Source: Pseudomonadota bacterium (GTDB lineage Bacteria; Pseudomonadota; Alphaproteobacteria; Rhizobiales; Devosiaceae). From it: 9,117 nt of DNA. The position numbers and the translations under genes are program-made. The notes beneath the pieces are model-generated. The model was not told the origin of the DNA. It searched no databases and worked only from the letters and a program-made list of their open reading frames with translations. The DNA lies in the NCBI GenBank assembly GCA_023430705.1, contig JAEYZJ010000020.1, positions 1-9,117 of the forward strand, given 5' to 3'. How positions within the stretch are numbered: position 1 is the stretch's first letter; each line of letters starts with the position of its first letter. Positions 1 through 6,088 of the stretch are shown one piece after another.

Positions 1-907
1 GCTGGTTGATGATCTTGACCCGGTCGCCGCGGTCGGGCGGGTTGTCGATCGCCAGCCTGACGCAGCGCACGGTGTCCTGGATATTGATGAAGGCCCGCGT
101 CTGCCCGCCGGTGCCGTGTACGGTCAGCGGGTAGCCCACCGTACCCTGCACGAGAAAGCGGTTGAGCACGGTGCCGTAGTCGCCGTCATAGTCGAAGCGG
201 TTGATGAGCTCGGGGTCGAGCCGCGTCTCCTCGGTCTGCGTACCCCACACGATGCCCTGGTGGAGGTCGGTGATCCGCAGCCTGTCGTTGCCGGCATAGT
301 ACTGGAACATCAACTGGTCCATCGACTTGGTCATGTGGTAGACCGAGCCCGGCGCCGTCGGATAAAGGATCGAGCGCTTGATCCATTCGCCGTCCGGCCC
401 CTCGATGGCGACGTCGAGGTAGCCCTCCGGTATCTGCATGTTCTGCGTCACGTAGCCATAGACGCCGGTGGTCCCCAGGTGGACCACATGGATGTCGGCT
501 CCCGCCTCGACGATCCCCGCGAGCAGGTTGTGGGTGCCCGTGATGTTGTTGCGGACCGTGTATCGCTTATGCCGCGAGTTGGTCATCGAGTATGGGGCCG
601 AGCGCTGCTCGGCGAAGTGGACGATCGCGTCCGGGCCGAAGTCGGCGATGGTGTCGCAGAGGCCGTGATAGTCGCGCGCCACGTCGATGTAGTAGTAGGC
701 GATGTCGGAGCCGCCGACGTCCTTCCAGAAGCCGAGGCGCTGCTGGATCGAGCTCACGGGGGTGAGGCTCTCGGCGCCCAGCTCGTTGTCGATATGCCGT
801 CGCGAGAGGTTGTCGACGATTCCCACCCGGTACCCCTGCGCCGACAGGTGCAGCGCGGTCGGCCAGCCGCAAAAGCCGTCGCCGCCCAGAACGAGTACCG
901 ATTTCAT
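1..907 (-). CDS. sqdB: UDP-sulfoquinovose synthase, 3' end outside window
   Basis: This enzyme converts UDP-glucose and sulfite to UDP-sulfoquinovose, the head-group donor for the sulfolipid SQDG, in the cytoplasm. The reading frame runs uninterrupted from an ATG at 907 to the left edge, giving 302 codons. The family is roughly 390-400 residues, so about 90 C-terminal residues lie outside. It is an extended short-chain dehydrogenase. The NAD-binding GGDGFCG motif is at residues 8-14, followed by VDNLSRR (31-37). HFAEQRSAPYSM (97-108) is highly characteristic of SQD1/SqdB. Candidate catalytic residues are Thr146 or Thr147 in LGTTGVYG, with Tyr190 and Lys194 in YHMTK. Further family landmarks are TDLHQGIVWG (213-222), NRFDYDGDYGT (236-246) and TVHGTGGQTRAF (262-273). 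A GGAGAG ribosome binding site at 914-919 lies 6 nt before the ATG and supports the start. A perfect FNR-like palindrome lies 76 nt upstream. The family assignment rests on several independent motifs remembered from plant and bacterial homologues. Confidence 0.93.
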   Translation of the reverse strand, partial: MKSVLVLGGDGFCGWPTALHLSAQGYRVGIVDNLSRRHIDNELGAESLTPVSSIQQRLGFWKDVGGSDIAYYYIDVARDYHGLCDTIADFGPDAIVHFAEQRSAPYSMTNSRHKRYTVRNNITGTHNLLAGIVEAGADIHVVHLGTTGVYGYVTQNMQIPEGYLDVAIEGPDGEWIKRSILYPTAPGSVYHMTKSMDQLMFQYYAGNDRLRITDLHQGIVWGTQTEETRLDPELINRFDYDGDYGTVLNRFLVQGTVGYPLTVHGTGGQTRAFINIQDTVRCVRLAIDNPPDRGDRVKIINQ

Positions 908-982
908 CTTGCACTCTCCGCCATGTGCGCCTGCAAGGCTGTCAATCGTTCGCCGGACCGTAATCTGGAAATCCGGGGTCGT

Positions 983-998
983 CTTGACCGCGGTCAAG
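983..998. promoter_or_regulatory. Perfect 16-bp palindrome, FNR/Crp-family-like box upstream of sqdB
   Basis: CTTGACCGCGGTCAAG is a perfect inverted repeat. Its inner 14 bp read TTGAC-N4-GTCAA, so each half-site matches four of five positions of the FNR/FixK consensus TTGAT-N4-ATCAA. It ends 76 nt before the sqdB start codon, within activator range. No strong sigma70 -10 was found at the matching distance on the minus strand. The dyad is directly visible; the assignment to the Crp/FNR family is inference, and another dimeric regulator could bind it. Confidence 0.5.
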
Positions 999-1127
999 CT
1001 CAGGAGCGTTTGATTGGCATTGCCCGGTAATTCTTTAAGAGTTTTTGTCTGGGACTTATCGGCATAGAAGCCAATGACATGAAGCAACGGCAGGCATCAG
1101 GAAATAAACAATACTAAAATTGTCAGA

Positions 1128-1141
1128 TTGATCATTTTCAA
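1128..1141 (+). promoter_or_regulatory. FNR/FixK-type operator upstream of the DUF1269 gene
   Basis: TTGATCATTTTCAA matches the FNR/FixK/Dnr consensus TTGAT-N4-ATCAA at nine of ten specified positions. The centre is at 1134.5. A -10-like hexamer CATTAT lies at 1165-1170 and would place transcription initiation near 1177. The box would then be centred about 42 bp upstream of the start, the classical class II activator position. The next gene on this strand begins at 1264, leaving an untranslated leader of roughly 87 nt. A Crp/FNR-family regulator with the matching E..SR helix is encoded two genes downstream at 1914-2510, so local control and autoregulation are plausible. Confidence 0.65.
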
Positions 1142-1164
1142 GAAGTGATCGTTGTTGCCCTTGC

Positions 1165-1170
1165 CATTAT
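1165..1170 (+). promoter_or_regulatory. Candidate -10 element of an activator-dependent promoter
   Basis: CATTAT matches four of six positions of TATAAT. It has no good -35 hexamer, as expected where an FNR-type activator replaces it. Its support comes almost wholly from its spacing to the box at 1128-1141, so it is a tentative call. Confidence 0.35.
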
Positions 1171-1263
1171 TGGCGGCCTATGTTCACCATAGCAAATGGC
1201 GTGAAAGATAGTTGGTTTTAGTTCAACGATCTGCGCGTAAATGCCTAAAATCGGAGTACGGTA

Positions 1264-1854
1264 ATGAGTGAACTTGTGGCGGTGGCCTTCGACAACGTGA
1301 CCGAGGCGGACCGCGTGCTGTTCGAGCTCAACCAGCTCGAGAAGGAGCATCTCGTCGACCTCGAGGACGCGGTGGTCGTCATCCGCCGGCCGGATGGCAA
1401 GGTGCATCTGAAGCAGAGCTTCAACATCGCGGGAGCGGGCGCCGCCTATGGTGGCCTCACCGGCGGCGCCTGGGGCCTGCTGGTCGGCCTGCTGTTCCTC
1501 AATCCGCTGGCAGGCTTCGTCGTCGGCGGTCTGACCGGCGCGGGGATGGGGGCCATCTCGGGCGCCATGTCCGACTACGGGGTGGACGACAACTTCGTGC
1601 GCACCGTCGCCCAGAAGCTGACTCCGGACACTTCCGCGCTGTTCGTGCTGGTGCGCAAGGTCCAGCCCGAAAAGGTGATCGCCGAACTCTCCAAGTTCAA
1701 AGGCACGATCATCAAGAGCTCGCTTTCCCCGGCACAGGAAGCGGAGCTGCAGAAAGCGTTCGCCCGCGTCACCGAGCAGGAAAGCGGAGTGCCGAACGGC
1801 AGCGGCACCCCGGATACCGCCGGGTCACCGGAAAGCAGCGGGGCGCGGGCCTGA
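1264..1854 (+). CDS. DUF1269 glycine-zipper membrane protein
   Basis: This 196-residue protein belongs to the DUF1269 family, which has no established biochemical function. The N-terminal part (1-50) is a soluble alpha/beta region with AVAFDNVTEADRVLFEL and VDLEDAVVVIRRPDG. Residues about 56-102 are hydrophobic and very rich in glycine and alanine (GAGAAYGGLTGGAWG, then FVVGGLTGAGMGAISG). This is a glycine-zipper pattern forming one or two closely packed membrane helices. Residues 103-170 form a second soluble part containing SALFVLVRKVQPEKV. The last 25 residues are a low-complexity Gly/Ser/Pro/Thr tail. The start is supported by GGAG at 1253-1256, 7 nt before the ATG. It lies downstream of an FNR-type box and 59 bp upstream of a Crp/FNR-family gene, and could share a transcript with it. 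The context suggests a response to low oxygen or envelope stress, but that is inference. Confidence 0.85.
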   Translation: MSELVAVAFDNVTEADRVLFELNQLEKEHLVDLEDAVVVIRRPDGKVHLKQSFNIAGAGAAYGGLTGGAWGLLVGLLFLNPLAGFVVGGLTGAGMGAISGAMSDYGVDDNFVRTVAQKLTPDTSALFVLVRKVQPEKVIAELSKFKGTIIKSSLSPAQEAELQKAFARVTEQESGVPNGSGTPDTAGSPESSGARA

Positions 1855-1913
1855 TCCGACGTCCTGGTTGTCATCCTCATAGGAGCCGAAAGCGTCGCGG
1901 CGGGAGCTTAGGC

Positions 1914-2510
1914 ATGGTCTACAATCTGAAGGCATCCGGTGCCCGCGCACCGGTTTCCGTCTACAATTCCGGCGCTACCGTGTACCGGCAAGGCGATGTC
2001 GCCGGTGCGCTGTATGTCGTGAAGTTCGGCTGCATCCTGCTGTCGAGGGTCACGCGCACCGGCACACGCCAGGTCAGCGGCTTCTTCCTTCCCGGAGAAG
2101 CGTTTGGCTGGGAGATCGAACCGGAGCACCGGTTCACGGCCGAGGCGGCCGGCACCACCAGCGTCGAGACGTTCGGACACGTGCACACCCGCCAGGCGGC
2201 GGAGTGGAGGCAGAGCCAGCTGGTGCCGAGCCTCGCCAACCTGCGCGACCAGCTCATGATCATCTCGCGCCCCACCGCGGACGCGAGGGTGGCTGCCTTC
2301 CTCGACGACATGATGAAGCGCCAGCGCAGCACTCGGCGGGTCTACCTGCCGATGCACAGGTTCGACATCGCCGATTACCTCGGCCTCAGCCCCGAGACGA
2401 TCTCGCGTGTGTTGCGCCGCTTCCAGGAGTCCGAGCTGATCCGGTCCAGGAACATCCACGTCATCGACGCCCTGGACCCGGAGCAGCTCTGGAAGATCTA
2501 CAACAAGTAG
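1914..2510 (+). CDS. Crp/FNR-family transcriptional regulator, FixK-like
   Basis: This is a 198-aa cytoplasmic DNA-binding regulator. Residues about 15-95 form the beta-roll sensor domain, with YRQGDVAGALYVVKFG and the FixK/FNR-like segment TRQVSGFFLPGEAFGWE. A dimerisation helix covers about 100-135. The C-terminal winged helix (about 143-198) includes DIADYLGLSPETISRVLRRF at 151-170. In that helix Glu161, Ser164 and Arg165 correspond to the E..SR residues with which FNR and FixK contact TTGAT half-sites. The only cysteine is Cys40, so the FNR-type oxygen-sensing [4Fe-4S] cluster cannot form as in FNR. A FixK-like role, with activity set by expression, partner signals or Cys40, fits better. 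GGGAG at 1902-1906, 7 nt before the ATG, supports the start. At 198 aa it is slightly short for the family but has both domains. A box it should recognise lies at 1128-1141. Confidence 0.9.
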   Translation: MVYNLKASGARAPVSVYNSGATVYRQGDVAGALYVVKFGCILLSRVTRTGTRQVSGFFLPGEAFGWEIEPEHRFTAEAAGTTSVETFGHVHTRQAAEWRQSQLVPSLANLRDQLMIISRPTADARVAAFLDDMMKRQRSTRRVYLPMHRFDIADYLGLSPETISRVLRRFQESELIRSRNIHVIDALDPEQLWKIYNK

Positions 2511-2564
2511 CCGTCAGCAGCTTCCGCGCGCCGCAGCCGCACAGCCCGGCCCGGCGTGGGGACA

Positions 2565-2586
2565 ATCCGGCCCCTCCCTGCCGGAT
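2565..2586. repeat. Inverted repeat hairpin, 7-bp stem
   Basis: ATCCGGC (2565-2571) and GCCGGAT (2580-2586) are exact reverse complements around an 8-nt loop. It begins 54 nt after the regulator stop codon and abuts the next hairpin with no gap. Neither strand shows a T-run after it. It could be part of a convergent transcription end for the regulator gene and the leftward tRNA, but it is not a canonical intrinsic terminator. Confidence 0.55.
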
Positions 2587-2617
2587 GCAGGCTCCGCAGC
2601 CCCGCTGCGGGGCCTGC
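2587..2617. terminator. GC-rich hairpin, possible bidirectional terminator without T-tract
   Basis: Arms GCAGGC-T-CCGCAG (2587-2599) and CTGCGG-G-GCCTGC (2605-2617) pair over 13 positions, 12 Watson-Crick plus one T/G wobble on the plus strand, around the loop CCCCG. It lies 77 nt past the Crp/FNR-family stop and 62 nt past the leftward tRNA 3' end. This is where two convergent transcription units should stop. The missing T-tract means it may act with Rho or as an mRNA 3'-end stabiliser, so the terminator role is inferred. Confidence 0.45.
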
Positions 2618-2679
2618 GCTATCCTGTCGACCGGGCAGTGCCGTTCCACGGTGAGCGGGCAGATGGCAGTTCGGGAAAG

Positions 2680-2756
2680 TGGTGACCCCGGCGCGATTCG
2701 AACGCGCGACCCCAGGATTAGGAATCCTGTGCTCTATCCTGCTGAGCTACGGGGTC
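2680..2756 (-). tRNA. tRNA-Arg (anticodon CCU)
   Basis: The reverse strand folds into a complete 77-nt cloverleaf. The acceptor arms GACCCCG and CGGGGTC pair fully, followed by discriminator A and an encoded CCA at 2682-2680. The D-arm contains AGCTCAGCAGGATAGAGC. The anticodon stem CAGGA/TCCTG encloses the loop TTCCTAA with anticodon CCT (plus-strand 2720-2722), which reads AGG arginine codons. The T-arm has GCGCG-TTCGAAT-CGCGC. All universal positions look intact. AGG is rare in GC-rich genomes, so this is a minor tRNA. Confidence 0.97.
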
Positions 2757-3088
2757 AGCCGAACTGACCGGACAGCACATAGCAAATGCGCGGTACGCTG
2801 CAAACCCACGTTCCTGCTGCGATTACACGCCAGGATGTACGGACGCCTCCGCTCCAGCCAAGTGCGTCAGCTGCAGTGTGGCAGCGTGTACAGGACCTGC
2901 GCCACGAGGCGCGGGCAGCTGGAAGTGCCACGGCACGACCGGTGAGCGCCAAGCCGAGTATCATGGCATGGCGGCTTTTCGCATAAGTCCACCGGCCTTC
3001 GAAAACGACGCCGGCGGAACGCGGCGTGGGCTTGGTCCAGTTCGCCGGACGCTCACACCGCTCTCTCGCCACGACCGCGAGCCAGATG
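2757..3088. other. Intergenic stretch with no convincing gene
   Basis: This stretch lies between the tRNA-Arg 5' end and the stop codon of the leftward IclR-family gene. Open frames cross it on both strands, but they are Arg/Ser/Thr-rich, lack ribosome binding sites and recognisable motifs, and overlap the tRNA or the regulator gene. Two small dyads are visible: GCGCC/GGCGC at 2899-2912 with loop ACGA, and GTGCC-AC-GGCAC at 2925-2936. Neither is followed by a T-run. Apart from the tRNA promoter I can assign nothing here. Confidence 0.6.
2776..2803 (-). promoter_or_regulatory. Weak candidate promoter for the tRNA-Arg gene
   Basis: On the minus strand TTGCAG (2803-2798) and TATGTG (2781-2776) are separated by 16 nt. 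Initiation would fall near 2769, about 13 nt before the mature tRNA 5' end. Each hexamer matches only about three of six consensus positions, so the support is mainly positional. Confidence 0.25.
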
Positions 3089-3871
3089 CTAGCGACCGTT
3101 CAGGGGGATGTAGGCGCCGAGCTGACTGGCGATCTCGCCGCAGGCGACGCGCAGGCGCGCCAGCATGGCCTCGAAGTTGGGCGGCACGCTGCGACGGCTG
3201 ACGGCCGCCACGGTGACGCAGGCGACGGCGCTGCCGTCGGCGAGGATGATCGGGCAGACGAGGTCCGTCACGCCGATGATATCGCGGCTCTCGTGGATGA
3301 TGGCACCCTGCGCGCGCACGGCGTCGAGCTCCGAGGCCAGCGTCGTTGGATCGGGGCGCTCGCGCATCAGCGTCAGGCACTCGGCCATCATCCGGTCGCG
3401 CACGTGCTTGGGCTGGAAGGCCATCAGCACCAGACCCGAATGCGCATCCGCCAGTGGTCGCCGGTAGCCCAGCTTGAGCGAGAAGTTCATGTCGGCGCCG
3501 CCCGAAGCCGCCGCGATGATCACCGTCTCGCCACGATGGGCGACCACAAGGTGCGCCGCCTGGTGCACTTCTTCGGCGAAGCGTTCGACAATCGGCGCGG
3601 CGACGCTGACCAGGTCGCGGGCTCGCGCCGTCTGCATGCCCAGTTCGAACAGCTTGTTGGTGAGAACCAGCTCGTCGCCGGTGTCCTCGCGTTTCAGGTA
3701 GCCGCGACCCAACAGCACATGGACCATGCGGAAGATCTCGTTCTTGGACCGGCCAAGCTCGTCGGCGATATGCCGCGTCCCCATCGGAACGCCCTCGCGG
3801 GCAAGCAGCTCGAGGATGTCGAGCCCCTTCTCCAAGGCCGGGGCACTGTAGCCGTTTTTTTCCTCAGTCAT
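3089..3871 (-). CDS. IclR-family transcriptional regulator
   Basis: This is a 260-aa, full-length IclR-family protein. Residues about 9-70 are the N-terminal winged helix: SAPALEKGLDILELLA opens it, TRHIADELGRSKNEIFRMVHVLLGRGYLKR contains the helix-turn-helix and wing, with the recognition helix near 42-53. Residues about 85-255 are the effector-binding domain, with HLVVAHRGETVIIA, GYRRPLADAHSG, and near the end ACVTVAAVS and LRVACGEIASQLG. Such proteins usually control a divergent catabolic operon in response to a pathway metabolite. This gene is divergent from the ABC transporter/enzyme operon starting at 3994, across 122 bp. The start is supported by GGAG at 3877-3880, 5 nt before the ATG. 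The effector is unknown, most simply the imported compound or a breakdown product. Family assignment is secure; whether it represses or activates is not visible. Confidence 0.93.
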   Translation of the reverse strand: MTEEKNGYSAPALEKGLDILELLAREGVPMGTRHIADELGRSKNEIFRMVHVLLGRGYLKREDTGDELVLTNKLFELGMQTARARDLVSVAAPIVERFAEEVHQAAHLVVAHRGETVIIAAASGGADMNFSLKLGYRRPLADAHSGLVLMAFQPKHVRDRMMAECLTLMRERPDPTTLASELDAVRAQGAIIHESRDIIGVTDLVCPIILADGSAVACVTVAAVSRRSVPPNFEAMLARLRVACGEIASQLGAYIPLNGR

Positions 3872-3896
3872 GCCCTCTCCGTTTCACTGATGACGC

Positions 3897-3926
3897 TTGA
3901 CACCATATATGAAGCAATAATAGCCT
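3897..3926 (+). promoter_or_regulatory. Candidate promoter of the transporter/catabolic operon
   Basis: TTGACA at 3897-3902 is an exact sigma70 -35 hexamer facing the operon. No good -10 sits at the ideal 17-nt spacing. The nearest options are TAATAG at 3918-3923 (15-nt spacing) or TAGCCT at 3921-3926 (18-nt spacing), each three of six. Initiation near 3930 would fall inside the dyad at 3925-3940. An exact -35 with a poor -10 suits a regulated promoter. Confidence 0.4.
3917..3922 (-). promoter_or_regulatory. Candidate -10 element of the iclR-type gene promoter
   Basis: TATTAT on the minus strand matches five of six positions of TATAAT and would give a leader of about 40 nt before the regulator start codon. 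The expected -35 position around 3940-3945 is a poor match. The dyad at 3925-3940 would fill the spacer of this promoter, which would suit autoregulation. Confidence 0.35.
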
Positions 3927-3940
3927 CATCACGTGGTGAG
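3925..3940. promoter_or_regulatory. Probable IclR-type operator dyad between divergent promoters
   Basis: CTCATCACGTGGTGAG is a 16-bp inverted repeat with seven of eight pairs matching, centred on ACGT. It lies between the divergently transcribed regulator and transporter genes and overlaps the predicted promoter elements of both. IclR-family proteins commonly bind short imperfect palindromes in such divergent regions, so this is the best operator candidate. A perfect CATATATG palindrome at 3904-3911 lies just outside it and may be a second contact or simply AT-rich promoter DNA. Confidence 0.5.
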
Positions 3941-3993
3941 AACCATAAAGATAGCGGTTTTCGCCCGACGACATAAGGGGGCCCTCTGCACCG

Positions 3994-4665
3994 ATGGAGT
4001 ACAACTTCAGATTTGGAGTGCTGCTGCGATACACCGACGAGATCATCGAAGGTGTGCTGCTGACGCTTCAGTTCTCGCTGGTCACAATGACATTCGGCTT
4101 GCTCATCGGGCTGGCCGTCGCCATCGGCAGCACCAGCCCCTCGAAGTTCCTGCGCGGGCTCTGCCGCACGTATGTCGAGGCAATCCGCAACACGCCGCTC
4201 TTGGTGCAGCTGTTCATCGTTTTCTTCGGCATGCCCAGTCTCGGCTTCAAGTTGAGCGCCAACGACGCCGCGATGGTCGCCCTGTCGATCAACCTTGGCG
4301 CCTATTGCGCCGAGATCTTCCGGGCTGGCTTTGAATCGGTGCGTCCGGCGCAGATCGAAGCCGGCAGGGCGCTGGGGCTGACCGCCGGGCAGACATTTCG
4401 CCATGTCGTGCTGTTTCCGGCCATCAAGAACATCTATCCGGCGCTCGCCAGCCAGTTCGTGCTGCTGATGCTGGCCACCAGCGTCGTCTCCTCGATCGGC
4501 GCCACTGAACTCTTCCATCAGGCAGCGTTCATCGACTCGCGCACCTATCGCTCGTTCGAGACCTACGCCCTGATCACCGCATCCTACCTCGTGCTGACGC
4601 TCGCCTTCCGTGGCCTGTTCTCGGCGATCTACTGGGCCGTTTTCGTGCGGAGGCCACGCGCATGA
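3994..4665 (+). CDS. Polar amino acid ABC transporter permease (HisMQ type), first of pair
   Basis: This is a 223-aa inner-membrane permease of the His/Glu/Gln/Arg/opine type. Hydrophobic segments appear near residues 20-45, 66-82, 93-108, 152-170 and 192-215, the usual five-helix pattern. EAIRNTPLLVQLF (62-74) and INLGAYCAEIFRAGFESV (99-116) are typical of the family. The EAA loop that docks on the ATPase is EAGRALGLT (122-130), running into FPAIKNIYPAL. It is the first operon gene. AAGGGGG at 3975-3981 is a somewhat distant ribosome binding site, 12 nt before the ATG, and no better in-frame start exists. Its stop overlaps the next start (ATGA at 4662-4665), which implies translational coupling with its heterodimer partner. 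Confidence 0.93.
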   Translation: MEYNFRFGVLLRYTDEIIEGVLLTLQFSLVTMTFGLLIGLAVAIGSTSPSKFLRGLCRTYVEAIRNTPLLVQLFIVFFGMPSLGFKLSANDAAMVALSINLGAYCAEIFRAGFESVRPAQIEAGRALGLTAGQTFRHVVLFPAIKNIYPALASQFVLLMLATSVVSSIGATELFHQAAFIDSRTYRSFETYALITASYLVLTLAFRGLFSAIYWAVFVRRPRA

Positions 4666-5312
4666 TCCGCGTTTTCGATTTCCCGGACGTCATCTACCTG
4701 CTCGAAGCAACGCGCTGGACGCTGCTGCTGGCGCTCGTCGCCACCATCGGGGGCGGCCTGCTTGGCCTCGTCGTCGCCATTGCCCGCGTGTTGCCTTTCA
4801 AGCCGCTGAACTGGCTGGCGATCGCCTATATCAACCTGATCCAGGGCACGCCGCTGCTCGGCCAGCTGTTCGTCTTCTTCTTCGCCTTGCCGCTGGTCGG
4901 CCTCTCGGTCGATGCCTGGACGGCAGCCGCGCTGTCGCTCTCCATCTACGCCAGCGCGTTCTTCGGCGAGATCTGGCGTGGTGGCCTGCAGTCCGTGCAC
5001 CAGCGGCAGTGGGAGGCCGGCGCCGCGCTCGGCCTGACCTATGGCCAGCGGCTGAGCTACGTCATCATCCCGCAGGCCGTCCGCGTCAGCATTGCGCCGA
5101 CGGTCGGCTTCCTTGTGCAGCTGGTCAAGAACACCTCCCTGACTTCGCTGATCGGCTTCGTGGAACTGACCCGCGCCAGCCAGATCCTCACCTCCGCAAC
5201 CTTTGCGCCGCTGCAGGTCTACCTGACGGCTGCCGTGATCTACTTCGTCATCTGCTTCAGCCTTTCGCAGCTTAGCCAGATGCTGGAAAGGAAAATCCAT
5301 GTCGCTCGTTGA
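4662..5312 (+). CDS. Polar amino acid ABC transporter permease (HisMQ type), second of pair
   Basis: This 216-aa inner-membrane protein is paralogous to the preceding permease and presumably forms the heterodimeric channel with it. Its motifs match position for position: NLIQGTPLLGQLFVFFF (58-74), SIYASAFFGEIWRGGLQSV (94-112) and the EAA loop EAGAALGLTYGQ (118-129) followed by IIPQAVR. It ends with the typical LVKNTSLTSLIGFVELT segment (154-170) and a last hydrophobic helix at about 186-203. It shares 4 bp with the upstream gene and 14 bp with the ATPase gene downstream. Confidence 0.93.
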   Translation: MIRVFDFPDVIYLLEATRWTLLLALVATIGGGLLGLVVAIARVLPFKPLNWLAIAYINLIQGTPLLGQLFVFFFALPLVGLSVDAWTAAALSLSIYASAFFGEIWRGGLQSVHQRQWEAGAALGLTYGQRLSYVIIPQAVRVSIAPTVGFLVQLVKNTSLTSLIGFVELTRASQILTSATFAPLQVYLTAAVIYFVICFSLSQLSQMLERKIHVAR

Positions 5313-6030
5313 GATCGAAAACGTCCACAAGCGCTACGGCGAACTCGAAGTGCTCAAGGGCGTCTCCCTGACCATGGAAAAGGGCGAGATCGTTGCCCTG
5401 ATCGGTCGGTCCGGTTCGGGCAAGTCGACGCTCCTGCGCTGCGTCAACGGACTTGAGCAGGTTCAGAGCGGCCGGGTCGTGGTCGACGGTATCGACGTCA
5501 CCGCACCGGGGACGGACCTCAACGTGCTGCGCCAGCGCGCCGGCATGGTGTTCCAGAGCTACAACCTCTTCCCGCATCTGACGGTTGCCCGCAACGTGAT
5601 GCTGGCGCTCACGCTGGTCAAGAAGATGGACAAGGCTGCGGCCCGCCGCATTGCCGAGACCATGGTGGCCAAGGTCGGGCTGGGAGACAAGCTCGACGTC
5701 TATCCGGACCAGCTTTCGGGTGGCCAGCAGCAGCGCGTGGCCATTGCGCGCTCGCTCGCCATGCAGCCGACGCTGATGTTGTTCGACGAGATCACCTCGG
5801 CGCTCGATCCCGAACTGGTCGGGGAGGTGCTGCGCGTCCTCGAGGGCGTGGCCAAGGAAGGCATGACCATGATGCTGGTCACGCACGAGATGAACTTCGC
5901 CAAGAACGTCGCCAATCGGGTGATCTTCATGCACCAGGGCCGCATCCACGAGGATGGCCCGTCTCGCGAAGTGCTCACCAATCCGCGCACTCCTGAACTC
6001 CAGAGCTTCCTGAACGCGGTCCTTCACTGA
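5299..6030 (+). CDS. Polar amino acid ABC transporter ATP-binding protein (GlnQ/HisP type)
   Basis: This 243-aa cytoplasmic ATPase powers the permease pair encoded just upstream. All nucleotide-binding elements are present: Walker A GRSGSGKST (36-44), Q-loop Gln86 in FQSYNLFPHLTV, signature LSGGQQQ (139-145), Walker B LMLFDE with catalytic Glu164, D-loop SALD, and H-loop His196 in VTHEM. The Walker B context is FDEITSALD rather than the more common FDEPTSALD, a tolerated variant. The length is normal for the family. GGAAAGGA at 5285-5292 gives a good ribosome binding site inside the end of the permease gene. A 58-bp gap with its own ribosome binding site separates it from the binding-protein gene. 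Confidence 0.96.
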   Translation: MSLVEIENVHKRYGELEVLKGVSLTMEKGEIVALIGRSGSGKSTLLRCVNGLEQVQSGRVVVDGIDVTAPGTDLNVLRQRAGMVFQSYNLFPHLTVARNVMLALTLVKKMDKAAARRIAETMVAKVGLGDKLDVYPDQLSGGQQQRVAIARSLAMQPTLMLFDEITSALDPELVGEVLRVLEGVAKEGMTMMLVTHEMNFAKNVANRVIFMHQGRIHEDGPSREVLTNPRTPELQSFLNAVLH

Positions 6031-6088
6031 GGACCACACCCGGTCGTGCCTGCCTGAACATCTCAATCAACGAAGAGGGGAAACCACC

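Noticed and set aside
116..1030. A 304-codon plus-strand open frame covering the left end
   Set aside because: It is antisense to sqdB, which has clear family motifs across the same bases and a good ribosome binding site. The plus-strand product has no recognisable domain and is Arg/Val/Asp-rich as expected of a high-GC shadow frame.
1063..1080. Possible Pho box upstream of sqdB on the minus strand
   Set aside because: ATGTCAT (1080-1074) matches one half-site of CTGTCAT at six of seven positions, but the second half after the 4-nt spacer (TTCTATG) does not match.
1212..1226. Second FNR-like dyad TTGGT...TTCAA before the DUF1269 gene
   Set aside because: The half-sites are five bases apart instead of four and the left half is degenerate; it is too close to the start codon for class II activation.
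2680..2756. tRNA-Arg as an integration site for a genomic island
   Set aside because: Sequence beyond the tRNA 3' end shows no integrase or repeated tRNA end within the window, and the neighbouring genes look like ordinary chromosomal genes.
2204..2767. 187-codon plus-strand frame overlapping the Crp/FNR-family gene and the tRNA
   Set aside because: It is out of frame with a well-supported regulator, runs through the tRNA-Arg gene, and has shadow-type Arg/Pro/Ala-rich composition.
2755..3072. 105-codon minus-strand frame between the tRNA and the IclR-type gene
   Set aside because: It ends inside the tRNA, lacks a ribosome binding site and family motifs, and has atypical Trp/Arg/Cys-rich composition.
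3933..4334. 133-codon plus-strand frame across the operon start
   Set aside because: It overlaps the first permease out of frame; the permease has the EAA loop and membrane helices, whereas this frame has none.
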